DNA of 64,000 nt, taken from Bacillota bacterium. Its GTDB lineage: Bacteria > Bacillota > Bacilli > Paenibacillales > Paenibacillaceae. A program made the translations under genes and the position numbers. The notes beneath the pieces were generated by a model. That model did not search any database and was not told where the DNA came from. It saw nothing but the letters and a program-made list of their open reading frames with translations. Below, piece after piece: positions 44,140 to 52,471 of the stretch. The stretch's first letter is position 1, and each line of letters begins with the position of its first letter. The stretch covers positions 124,001-188,000 of the forward strand of contig JAEWAQ010000012.1 of assembly GCA_023391635.1 (NCBI GenBank), written 5' to 3'.

Positions 44140-45807
44140 ATGTTTAAAAAGCTGAGACTGCAAGAGCAAATCGAACGCTTGCTATATATTTATCGTAGTA
44201 CTCCTTCTTCACTTAGAGGCAAGATGCACTTATCCTTGTATTTGACCTGCTCATTGCCCGTCTTTGATTTGTTGATCGCCTATGTGATGTACGTGCTCAT
44301 GATGTCCTTACAAAAGCAGGACCTATCGATATTCGGGTTGTCATTCGGTAACGACAGCCTCGTTATCCTCATTATCCTTTTTATCGGCAGTACGCTCATC
44401 AGGCAAATTCTTGAATTTTTTTCCGTAAGACAATCCAGATATTTTACGCAGCTCCTTTATCGAAAGTATTCAGCCCAGCTGTTAAATATTTATTTAAGCA
44501 TGTCCTGGAGGAATTTCTCCAAAGAAACAAAGGCTGTACGCATGAAGCACTTGACAGGTACCTCGCTGGACAGCGCATTTTCCTATCAAGTATTTTTTAA
44601 CTTCATCGGTTCCACCGTAAACTTGATTCTTCTGGCTGGTACGATGTGTACCATTGCTCCAAAGACTGTTCTATGCGGTCTGGTCATTTTATTTTTGTTT
44701 ATTCGATTCACGAGCAGCAATATGAAACGGAAAATCAATCAAGCTGCACATGAACATAATGTACATGAACAGAACTACTACCGTAATATTCATGAGAACT
44801 TGAATCTATTTAGAGAAATGAGAATCTTCGGTGTCAGAAAGAAGATGGAGCAAAGGGCGAATGAAGAGCTCGAACGATTAAGCGATGCCAAAATTCGATT
44901 ATCTATTTTGCCCGTTACGCCCAAAATCGTCTTGGAATCTCTCTTCACGTTAGCCATCGGCCTGGTGGTCTTGTATGTCGTCCTTGTGGATCGTGCCGAA
45001 ACTCCGCAATTAATCGCAAGCTTGGCTTCATTTGCTCTTTTATCAAGAAGAATGATCCCTTCCATTTCTCTATTGCTATCCTCTTATTCTGAGTTAGAGG
45101 GGACGTACAGTCAGCTAACCATATTAAATAAAGAGCTTTCCCAGCATCTTGATCAAGAACCGTTGAACTCGGCCGCGCTAGCCGATTCTATGTTATTGGA
45201 GTTAAGCGATATTACTTTTGCGTATGAGGTTCATCAAGGAACGATCGAGCATTTCTCCATGACCGTATCCAGTGGAGATCGCATATCCATTACGGGTCAA
45301 TCCGGCAAAGGGAAAAGCACTTTGATGATGATTCTTGCGGGGTTCATTAAGCCGGATGAGGGAGTGGTGTATCATTCAAAGCTTATTCAGCCCGAACTTC
45401 AAGGCATTGCTTACGTTCCCCAAGAGTCTGCCTTATTGAGCGGGACTATTATGGAGAATATCGTTTTTGGAAACGACAATAGGGATGAGAAGCATGTAAT
45501 GCACATAATCTCCCTCGTAAACCTTGAGGACTTCATAGCTAAGCTGCCGGATGGACTTCATACGAATATCGGAGATAATGGAATCTTCCTGTCGGGCGGT
45601 CAAAGACAGCGGTTAGGCATTGCGCGTGCCCTGTATCATAGGCCAAAGCTGCTTCTTCTGGATGAGGCAACATCTGCATTGGATGAGCAAACGGAGCAAC
45701 GGGTGATGGCGAACATCCATTCCTTCATGAAGGACGGCGCCGTAATCTTTATTTCGCATCGCAAAGAGAATTCAAAAGCTTATGCCACGAGAGTGATAGA
45801 GCTATAG
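44140..45807 (+). CDS. ABC transporter, fused permease/ATPase (exporter type)
   Basis: 555 residues. Six-helix membrane domain (about 20-310) followed by an ATPase with Walker A GQSGKGKST, signature LSGGQRQRLGIARAL, Walker B LLLLDEATSALDE and switch His in FISHRKEN. The layout is of half-transporters that export lipids, glycans or peptides (MsbA/LmrA-like); no peptidase domain. ATG 44140 has AAGGGGAA upstream. Flanked by glycosyltransferases, so the cargo may be a glycosylated lipid or peptide. Confidence 0.85.
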   Translation: MFKKLRLQEQIERLLYIYRSTPSSLRGKMHLSLYLTCSLPVFDLLIAYVMYVLMMSLQKQDLSIFGLSFGNDSLVILIILFIGSTLIRQILEFFSVRQSRYFTQLLYRKYSAQLLNIYLSMSWRNFSKETKAVRMKHLTGTSLDSAFSYQVFFNFIGSTVNLILLAGTMCTIAPKTVLCGLVILFLFIRFTSSNMKRKINQAAHEHNVHEQNYYRNIHENLNLFREMRIFGVRKKMEQRANEELERLSDAKIRLSILPVTPKIVLESLFTLAIGLVVLYVVLVDRAETPQLIASLASFALLSRRMIPSISLLLSSYSELEGTYSQLTILNKELSQHLDQEPLNSAALADSMLLELSDITFAYEVHQGTIEHFSMTVSSGDRISITGQSGKGKSTLMMILAGFIKPDEGVVYHSKLIQPELQGIAYVPQESALLSGTIMENIVFGNDNRDEKHVMHIISLVNLEDFIAKLPDGLHTNIGDNGIFLSGGQRQRLGIARALYHRPKLLLLDEATSALDEQTEQRVMANIHSFMKDGAVIFISHRKENSKAYATRVIEL

Positions 45808-45830
45808 CGGAAAGCGGGAGAACGCCTTAA

Positions 45831-46937
45831 ATGAAAAATTTATTGTTCATTTCGCCGGTATTTCCCGACTCTAACGGGGCAGGAAGAGAGAAACGCGCCT
45901 ATCAATGGATTCTAAAGCTTAGGGAAGAATATCAAATTCATGTGCTCGTGATTGGGATGGAAATGCCATTAAAGGAACATCCGGATCTGGATTTGATGGG
46001 GATCACGGTCATAAAAAAGAAATCGTCTATATTTGGCTGGGTCCCTGTAACACGCGCAGAGAAAATGCAGTTTAGGGAGCAATTCCGGAATGCTCGGTTT
46101 GATAAGATTTTATGTTTTCGCTTGTATTTAAAAGATTATGCCGTGTTTTTGAAGAACGTCACCGGCTGCACGAAAGTCGAGCTCGACTTGGACGATATTG
46201 AATCTACTACGCATTTGAAAATCGCGCATCTTTTTAGAAAATACGGTCATGTAAAGAGAGCCCTCCTCTTCTATCTCATGAGTTTGAACTTTAGGAGGAG
46301 AGAAAAAAGGATCGGGAATGATTTTCGAGACGTGTATCTTTGCTCGGATGACGATAAAGCCTTATTAAGCCAAAGGCTGAAGGGCGTTAGCTTTCATGTA
46401 ATGCCGAATCGTATAAGCGGTTACCCCAGATCTCTTGCGTTGCCCAAGGATCGCTATCAGCTTCTTTTCATTGGCACTCTTGATTATTTTCCGAATGAAG
46501 AGGCCGTGAGTTGGTTTATCCAAGAGGTGCTGCCTCAATTAAGGGAGAGAAATAAAAGCTGGATCCTTCATGTAGTCGGGTACAGCGGCAAGAAGGCGTT
46601 CAGGGACCTGGTTAACAACACGCCCGGCGTTCATTATCATGGAAGAGTCGAGGATGCAGGAGAGATCTATTCGAAGGCTTATCAAGTGATTTCGCCTTTG
46701 CATGCAGGCGGAGGTACAAAGCTGAAAATAATCGAGGCCATGTGGTATGGGCGGCCTATTATTGCAACACAAGAGTCCGTATACGGACTAGGGTTGACCC
46801 CCTATAAGCATTACTTGCCTGCGGAAGACGCCGAAAGTTTTATCGCTTCCTGCGAACGGGTAGCAAGGGATGCCGAATTGGCAAACACGCTTGTAAGTCA
46901 TGCGAGAGAGATTCTAATGGAGAAATATTATTTTTAG
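45831..46937 (+). CDS. Glycosyltransferase family 4 (GT-B)
   Basis: 368 residues. N-terminal LFISPVFPDSNGAGREKRAYQWIL; nucleotide-sugar site around LLFIGTLDYFPNEEAVSWF, HGRVEDAGEIYSKAYQVISP and GGGTKLKIIEAMWYGRPIIA (GT4 E-x7-E motif). It probably adds a sugar from a nucleotide donor in the cytoplasm; specificity is not readable. It is 23 bases after the ABC gene and 21 before the next GT4 gene, so the cluster is one operon. Confidence 0.85.
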   Translation: MKNLLFISPVFPDSNGAGREKRAYQWILKLREEYQIHVLVIGMEMPLKEHPDLDLMGITVIKKKSSIFGWVPVTRAEKMQFREQFRNARFDKILCFRLYLKDYAVFLKNVTGCTKVELDLDDIESTTHLKIAHLFRKYGHVKRALLFYLMSLNFRRREKRIGNDFRDVYLCSDDDKALLSQRLKGVSFHVMPNRISGYPRSLALPKDRYQLLFIGTLDYFPNEEAVSWFIQEVLPQLRERNKSWILHVVGYSGKKAFRDLVNNTPGVHYHGRVEDAGEIYSKAYQVISPLHAGGGTKLKIIEAMWYGRPIIATQESVYGLGLTPYKHYLPAEDAESFIASCERVARDAELANTLVSHAREILMEKYYF

Positions 46938-46958
46938 AAATTAGGGGGTGAGAAGGCT

Positions 46959-48080
46959 ATGCGCCTGTTAGTAGATCCTGAAATCTTCTTTAACGGACGC
47001 TGCGGGATGGTTCGTTACTATAGCACGTTGTTTAAGGAATTGAAAAGAAGGGGGATTCATATTGATTTGCCTTTACTGCTGTCCGGAAGCGACTTCATAG
47101 AGGGTAAAATTCAATTCCTGGAACCGACGCGGAAGCACGGCCGGGGATGGAATAAGCTTAAAAATTTAATCGACAGAGCGTCAAAGCAGTGGTATCGATT
47201 TAAACTGAAACGCGGGTTTTATGATGCCGTTTTTATTACTTCGCCTGTATTCGAGGATCGCTTCTTAGCCTGTTTGCCGGATAACAAGCCATCGATGATG
47301 GTGGTTCACGACACGATGAGATGCGTATTGGGCCCGGACGGATTATATGATCCTTCCGGAAGCAATGCCGATCGGCTTGCCTATCTGATTCATCGTGTTT
47401 CAACCGTGGTTTCGATTTCGAATCAGACAAAGACGGATATTATATCCTTTACAGGTGTTGAAGAGGATCGCATTCATGTGATTTACACCGGAAATTTATT
47501 ATGCCTTGACTCGGAGCGGCAGACCGCAGGTTTACCTGAACGATTTCTTCTTTTTGTCGGAGATCGAACAGGCCGAAAAAATTTCCGGTTCTTTGTCCAG
47601 GCCATAGCCCAATGGCTTCGCGAGGAGGAAGATGATCTGCATCTCGTCTGCACGGGACAAACGAATAAATGGGAGCAAGCGCTATTGGAGAAGCTCGGTA
47701 TTCAAGAACGGGTAGTCTTTATTGATGCCCCCGATGATATCCTGGTCCATCTATATAAACGGGCAGTAGCAACTGTATTCCCGTCGTTGTATGAAGGATT
47801 CGGTTTACCCGTATTAGAGGCCATGTCACTTGGGTGTCCGGTTCTAACCTCAACAACGGGCGCCTTACAAGAGGTTGGCGGCCATGCAGTCGTTTATGCG
47901 GACCCCTATAATTCCAGCTCTATATTAGACGGCGTTAAAAGTATCGTAAACGACTCGGAGCTTAGACAGGAGCTTATTCGTGCGGGCTTGGCGCAGGCTG
48001 GGAAATTTACTTTATCGAACATGGCCGATTTATTCCAAAAAGAGCTTGAAGCCATGTGCGCAATCCGAACAGCAGGCTAG
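46959..48080 (+). CDS. Glycosyltransferase family 4 (GT-B)
   Basis: 373 residues. N-terminus RLLVDPEIFFNGRCGMVRYY, acceptor-domain DTMRCVLGPDGLYDPSG, donor site FLLFVGDRTGRKNFRFFVQA, and FPSLYEGFGLPVLEAMSLGCPVL with the E-x7-E pair. It resembles mannosyl/rhamnosyl transferases of surface glycan clusters. ATG 46959 has AGGGGGTGAG upstream. Last complete gene of the glycan cluster. Confidence 0.88.
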   Translation: MRLLVDPEIFFNGRCGMVRYYSTLFKELKRRGIHIDLPLLLSGSDFIEGKIQFLEPTRKHGRGWNKLKNLIDRASKQWYRFKLKRGFYDAVFITSPVFEDRFLACLPDNKPSMMVVHDTMRCVLGPDGLYDPSGSNADRLAYLIHRVSTVVSISNQTKTDIISFTGVEEDRIHVIYTGNLLCLDSERQTAGLPERFLLFVGDRTGRKNFRFFVQAIAQWLREEEDDLHLVCTGQTNKWEQALLEKLGIQERVVFIDAPDDILVHLYKRAVATVFPSLYEGFGLPVLEAMSLGCPVLTSTTGALQEVGGHAVVYADPYNSSSILDGVKSIVNDSELRQELIRAGLAQAGKFTLSNMADLFQKELEAMCAIRTAG

Positions 48081-48093
48081 GGGCATAAAACAA

Positions 48094-48198
48094 GTGTATA
48101 GCTTATTGATTGTTGATGATGAACCCGAACTGACAGTCCCATGGACTTTTCCTATTCTTCATGAGGTTAGGGTATGGGCTCACGATCATTGCAATTGA
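48094..48198 (+). pseudogene. Truncated start of a response-regulator gene
   Basis: From GTG 48094: YSLLIVDDEPELTV, the first beta strand and acidic pair of a YesN-type receiver domain, then the frame turns into unrelated residues and stops at 48198. It lies just after the glycosyltransferase cluster and marks a deletion or recombination end. Confidence 0.5.
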
Positions 48199-48230
48199 CG
48201 GCGGAAAGAGCAGGAACTTATAATTGACCT

Positions 48231-50525
48231 ATGATAACGCCAATTTTATCCACAAAATTATTTATCCCTCCATTGCGGTCCAAAGCAGTGCTCCGCCCCC
48301 GCCTGATTGAACGAATGGACGATAGTTTGCAACGCAAGTTGACCCTCATTTCTGCTCCCGCCGGTTTTGGTAAAACGACGTTGATCGGAGAATGGGTCGC
48401 TGGTTGCGGGCGGCCGGTCGCCTGGCTGTCGCTGGACGAAGGCGATAGAGACCCCGCACGTTTTCTGACTTGTCTCGTTGCCGCCATTCGGACGATTGAG
48501 GCGAGTATTGGAGAAGGTGTATTTGCTATTCTCCAATCTCCTCAGCCGCCGTCGATTCCAATGATTCTGACGGCTCTGATCAATGAAATCACGGCCATTC
48601 CGATCGATTTCGTCCTCGTTCTTGACGATTATCATGTGATCGACGCCAAGCCGGTTGACGATATGCTCGATTTCCTGCTTGAACATCTGCCGTTCCGGAT
48701 GCACCTTGTTATCATGACTCGCGAGGATCCGCGATTGCCGCTGGCTCGGTTGCGTGCCCGAGGACAATTAACCGAGCTGCGCGCCACAGACTTGCGATTT
48801 ACCCGCACGGAAGCTGCCGGGTTTCTAAACGAGACGATGGGTTTAAACCTTTCTCCAGAACACATCGATGCCTTGGGAGCCCGTACCGAAGGCTGGATTG
48901 CCGGCTTGCAATTAGCCGCGATCTCTATGCAAGGACATCAAGATGCTGCCGGATTTATTCAATCTTTCAATGGCAGCCATCATTTCGTGCTGGATTATCT
49001 GGTTGAAGAAGTTCTGGAAAGGCAATCCGAAAGCGTACAGACTTTTTTGCTTCGCACATCCATCCTCGATCGCCTATGCGGCCCCCTGTGCGATGCGGTC
49101 CTGCTCGATTCCTCCTCGTCCGGTCAAGAAACCTTGAAAGATCTCGAACGCGCCAATTTGTTCATCGTCCCCTTGGATAACGAGCGGCGGTGGTATCGCT
49201 ATCACCATCTCTTTGCCGATTTGCTCCGGCAGCGGATGAACCAGAACTCCACCTCGTCAACGGCGATAGAGAGAAGTGTGTCGGTGGCCGAATTACACAG
49301 ACGTGCCAGCGCATGGTATGAAGATAACGGTCTGGAAATAGAAGCATTTAACCATGCCGCGGCGGCGGGCGATGCCGATCGTGCCGCGCGGTTGGTTGAA
49401 GGGAACGGTATGCCCCTGCTCTATCGCGGCGTGGTGACTCCGGTATTGAACTGGCTGAAGTCGCTGAGGAAGGCGTTTCTGGATGAAAGGCCGTCGTTGT
49501 GGGTGATGTATGCCTCGACGTTATTGATGGCCGGCCAACTGACCGGCGTCGAACGGAAATTGCAAGCAGCCGAAGCGGCTCTGCAGGACGTCTTGTTGGA
49601 TGACATGTTGGACGACAAGACCAAAGACCTTGTCGGACTTATCGCCTCCACACGGGCCACATTAGCAACGTTAGCCATTACCGACCAATCGGTCGGAGCG
49701 GAGCGGAAGCTGCGAGCTGCCGAAGCCGTGTTGCAAAGTACGGAGCCTGACGACAAGACCCACGACCTTGTTGGACTAATTGCCCCTATAAGAGGTGTGT
49801 CGGGTAATAGTCAGCATTATTTGGAAACGATCGTACTCCAAGCACGCCGCGCACTAGCCTATCTCCACCCTCATAACCTGCCTGTCCGATCAGCGGCGGC
49901 ATGGATGCTGGCGCGTGCCTATCAGCTTCAGGGAAATCGTGCCGATGCCGAGCAAGCCTTTATCGAAGCTATTGCGATCAGCCAGACGATTGAAAATAAC
50001 ATCATTACGATAGTCGCCACAATTGGTCTCGGCAACATACAAGAAGCCAATAATCAGCTCAGCATGGCGAACGAGACGTACAAGCGTGCTCTTCAACTCG
50101 TAGGCGATCTGCCGCTGCCGGTTGCCTGCGAAGCGCATCTTGGATTGGCCCGTATCTTGTTCGAGTGGAATGACTTGGATGCGGCCGAGCGCCACGCACA
50201 AGAGAGCATCCAACTGGCGAAGCAGTTACAGAACCTGGACAGTATCATCACTTGCGAGGAGTTCCTCGCTCGCCTAAGATTGGCCAAGGGAGAAAATGCT
50301 CAGCGACAAGTCCCGTTAACCCAATCACTTATCGAACCGTTGAGCGAGCGAGAGCTAAAAGTATTGCGGCTTATAGCGCAAGGACTCTCGAATCAAGAGA
50401 TCGGCGATCGGCTTTTCCTCGCCTTGAGCACGGTTAAAGGGCACAATCGGAATATATTCGGCAAGCTGGGGGTTGAGCGGCGCACCGAAGCCGTTGCACG
50501 TGCCCGAGAGTTGGGCTTATTGTAG
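48231..50525 (+). CDS. MalT-like LuxR-family ATP-binding regulator
   Basis: 764 residues. Begins ILSTKLFIPPLRSKAVLRPR (MalT-type linker), P-loop SAPAGFGKTTLIGEW, Walker B VLVLDDYHVID, a long TPR-like sensor region, and a C-terminal LuxR helix-turn-helix LSERELKVLRLIAQGLSNQE then LSTVKGHNRNIFGKLGVERR. It is a STAND-class activator that would oligomerise with ATP and an inducer. Residues about 440-525 contain an imperfect internal repeat (ERKL.AAEA.LQ..DDKT.DLVGLIA), copied at DNA level at 49551-49680 and 49698-49797. A terminator follows. Confidence 0.92.
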   Translation: MITPILSTKLFIPPLRSKAVLRPRLIERMDDSLQRKLTLISAPAGFGKTTLIGEWVAGCGRPVAWLSLDEGDRDPARFLTCLVAAIRTIEASIGEGVFAILQSPQPPSIPMILTALINEITAIPIDFVLVLDDYHVIDAKPVDDMLDFLLEHLPFRMHLVIMTREDPRLPLARLRARGQLTELRATDLRFTRTEAAGFLNETMGLNLSPEHIDALGARTEGWIAGLQLAAISMQGHQDAAGFIQSFNGSHHFVLDYLVEEVLERQSESVQTFLLRTSILDRLCGPLCDAVLLDSSSSGQETLKDLERANLFIVPLDNERRWYRYHHLFADLLRQRMNQNSTSSTAIERSVSVAELHRRASAWYEDNGLEIEAFNHAAAAGDADRAARLVEGNGMPLLYRGVVTPVLNWLKSLRKAFLDERPSLWVMYASTLLMAGQLTGVERKLQAAEAALQDVLLDDMLDDKTKDLVGLIASTRATLATLAITDQSVGAERKLRAAEAVLQSTEPDDKTHDLVGLIAPIRGVSGNSQHYLETIVLQARRALAYLHPHNLPVRSAAAWMLARAYQLQGNRADAEQAFIEAIAISQTIENNIITIVATIGLGNIQEANNQLSMANETYKRALQLVGDLPLPVACEAHLGLARILFEWNDLDAAERHAQESIQLAKQLQNLDSIITCEEFLARLRLAKGENAQRQVPLTQSLIEPLSERELKVLRLIAQGLSNQEIGDRLFLALSTVKGHNRNIFGKLGVERRTEAVARARELGLL

Positions 50526-50543
50526 CCGTAGTCAAACAAAAAC

Positions 50544-50586
50544 GACTTCGCCTTCCTTAGGGACGGGGGAAGTCATTTTTATTTTG
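50544..50586 (+). terminator. Terminator after the MalT-like gene
   Basis: GACTTCGCC and GGGGGAAGTC pair, followed by ATTTTTATTTT. Confidence 0.7.
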
Positions 50587-50708
50587 TCAAAAACAATACC
50601 CGCAAAAACACCCATCCATACTTTAGTATCTTCGCGTCAATACCTTCATCCAGCTATAATGCAGTTGTATTAGATCCGGATCAAGGGCCATCTGGGAGGG
50701 ATACACTC

Positions 50709-51632
50709 ATGAAAGCGATCGTATGCAACAAATACGGACCGGCAAGCGTGCTGGAATTAAAAGAGGTAGCCAAACCGACTCCCAAGGACAACGAGGTATT
50801 GGTGCAGGTTCATGCAACAACCGTAACGCCGGGGGATACCCGAATTCGAAGCTTCAAAAGTCCGATTCTGATGTGGATTCCGATGCGATTGATCTTGGGC
50901 CTCACAAAACCAAGAAAACCGATTCTGGGCGTCGAGCTGGCCGGGGAAGTCCAGGAAATCGGAAAAAACGTTACCCGATTCAAGAAAGGCGACCCGATTT
51001 ACGCTTTAACGGGATTTCGTTTGGGTGCCCATGCCGAGTATACTTGTCTACCTGAAAAAGGCGTCGTGGCGCTTAAACCGGCGAATATGACCTATGAGGA
51101 AGCGACTGCCGTTCCTTTTGCGGGAACGACGGCGTTGCACTTCCTAAGAAAAGGAAATATTGAGAAGGGACAAAAGGTTCTGATCTATGGAGCCTCCGGA
51201 GCGGTCGGGACGTCCGCGGTACAGCTCGCCAAGTATTGGGGAGCGGAAGTTACCGGTGTATGCAGCTCCGCTAATTTGGAACTCGTGAAATCTTTGGGAG
51301 CCGACAAGGTCATTGATTACACGAAAGAGGAATTTACGAACCGTGCCGAGCGTTACAATATCATCTTCGATGCGGTTGGCAAAGCTTCCAGGTCCCATTG
51401 CAAGAAAGCCCTAACGCCGAACGGGACATTCCTATCCGTTGAAGGGGACGGGATAGCGAAAGCACGCGCGGAGGATTTGGATTTCCTCAAGCAGCTGACG
51501 GAGTCGGGCAGGATCAAGCCGGTCATCGACAGACGCTATACGCTGGAACAAATTCCGGAGGCTCATCAGTACGTGGATGAAGGGCGCAAAAAAGGAAATG
51601 TTGTAATCACGATCGGGCATCCAAGCCGATAG
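50709..51632 (+). CDS. Zinc-independent MDR quinone-oxidoreductase-like protein
   Basis: 307 residues. KAIVCNKYGPASVLELKEVA start, PILGVELAGEVQEIG, cofactor motif VLIYGASGAVGTSAVQLAKYWGAEVTGV, and KPVIDRRYTLEQIPEAHQYV end: a QOR-type NADPH reductase of quinones or enones. No zinc ligands. ATG 50709 has GGGAGGG upstream. It converges on the response-regulator gene; no local regulator is evident besides the MalT-like gene upstream. Confidence 0.9.
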   Translation: MKAIVCNKYGPASVLELKEVAKPTPKDNEVLVQVHATTVTPGDTRIRSFKSPILMWIPMRLILGLTKPRKPILGVELAGEVQEIGKNVTRFKKGDPIYALTGFRLGAHAEYTCLPEKGVVALKPANMTYEEATAVPFAGTTALHFLRKGNIEKGQKVLIYGASGAVGTSAVQLAKYWGAEVTGVCSSANLELVKSLGADKVIDYTKEEFTNRAERYNIIFDAVGKASRSHCKKALTPNGTFLSVEGDGIAKARAEDLDFLKQLTESGRIKPVIDRRYTLEQIPEAHQYVDEGRKKGNVVITIGHPSR

Positions 51633-51643
51633 GCCATCGTGTA

Positions 51644-52444
51644 CTAGAACCACGGAATCTCCCTGACCGACTTGTACACCTCGGCGTTCAGCTTCGACTT
51701 CAGCACGATGAGCTGGTTGTTGTCCTCGGCGACGACGGCGACGGTACCGCTGCGGCTGCGCACGATGCGGATAAAATCGATAAACGGCTGCAGCGCGGCG
51801 TCTTGCGGCACCGGCGCTCTCTCCAGCACGATCACGAACTTGGCGTTATAGATATGCAGCAGTCCTTGCAGACAGCCGACCAAATAAGGCAAGGTGTGCT
51901 CGGTCACATATTTGTACAGCGTAAACATAACTTTGCCGCTATCGAGCGCGACTTCAAACGGCAAACCGAGCGCTTGCGGATCGCGAATCTTCTCGTGCGC
52001 GGCAGGCTTCAGTTTGCTCTTGTCCGCTTCCGGCACTTTGACGGGCTCTGCCTGTTCCTTCGGCACCGCGGCGGGTACAAGCGTTGCCGGCAAAATCGAG
52101 TTGATAACCTCGTTCACCTTCGTACTGGAGAATGGTTTGACGATATAATGCTTCGCTCCCAGCTTGATCGCTTCGTAGATCAGATTCCGCTGCTCCACTG
52201 AGCTGATCATCACGATGCGCGCCTGCGGATCGAATTCCCGGATCATGCGCACCGCTTCGATGCCGCTCATACCCGGCATCTGAATGTCCATCGTCACCAG
52301 ATCGACGCGGCGGCTGCGGTACATGTCCAATGCATCCTCGACATTGACCGCCTCGCCGACGACTTCGTGTCCACTCTCTTCCAAGATGTCACGCAAGTCG
52401 CGCCGGATAATCGACGAATCGTCCACAATCAATATCATGGCCAT
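51644..52444 (-). CDS. Response regulator with C-terminal STAS-like domain
   Basis: About 267 residues. CheY-like receiver: VDDSSIIRRDLRDILEESGH, phospho-acceptor Asp53 (LVTMDIQMPGMSGI), Lys in YIVKPFSS. A Pro/Ala/Lys linker leads to a C-terminal domain (LDSGKVMFTLYKYVTEHTLP, AKFVIVLERAPVPQDAAL) whose alternating strands and helices suggest a STAS-like protein-interaction fold. There is no DNA-binding domain. Transcribed 27 bases after the large sensor gene, so they are partners. ATG 52444 has GAGG nearby; ATG 52438 is possible. Confidence 0.8.
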   Translation of the reverse strand: MAMILIVDDSSIIRRDLRDILEESGHEVVGEAVNVEDALDMYRSRRVDLVTMDIQMPGMSGIEAVRMIREFDPQARIVMISSVEQRNLIYEAIKLGAKHYIVKPFSSTKVNEVINSILPATLVPAAVPKEQAEPVKVPEADKSKLKPAAHEKIRDPQALGLPFEVALDSGKVMFTLYKYVTEHTLPYLVGCLQGLLHIYNAKFVIVLERAPVPQDAALQPFIDFIRIVRSRSGTVAVVAEDNNQLIVLKSKLNAEVYKSVREIPWF

Positions 52445-52471
52445 ACTGCCTCGTCCCCTTTTCATGAATTC

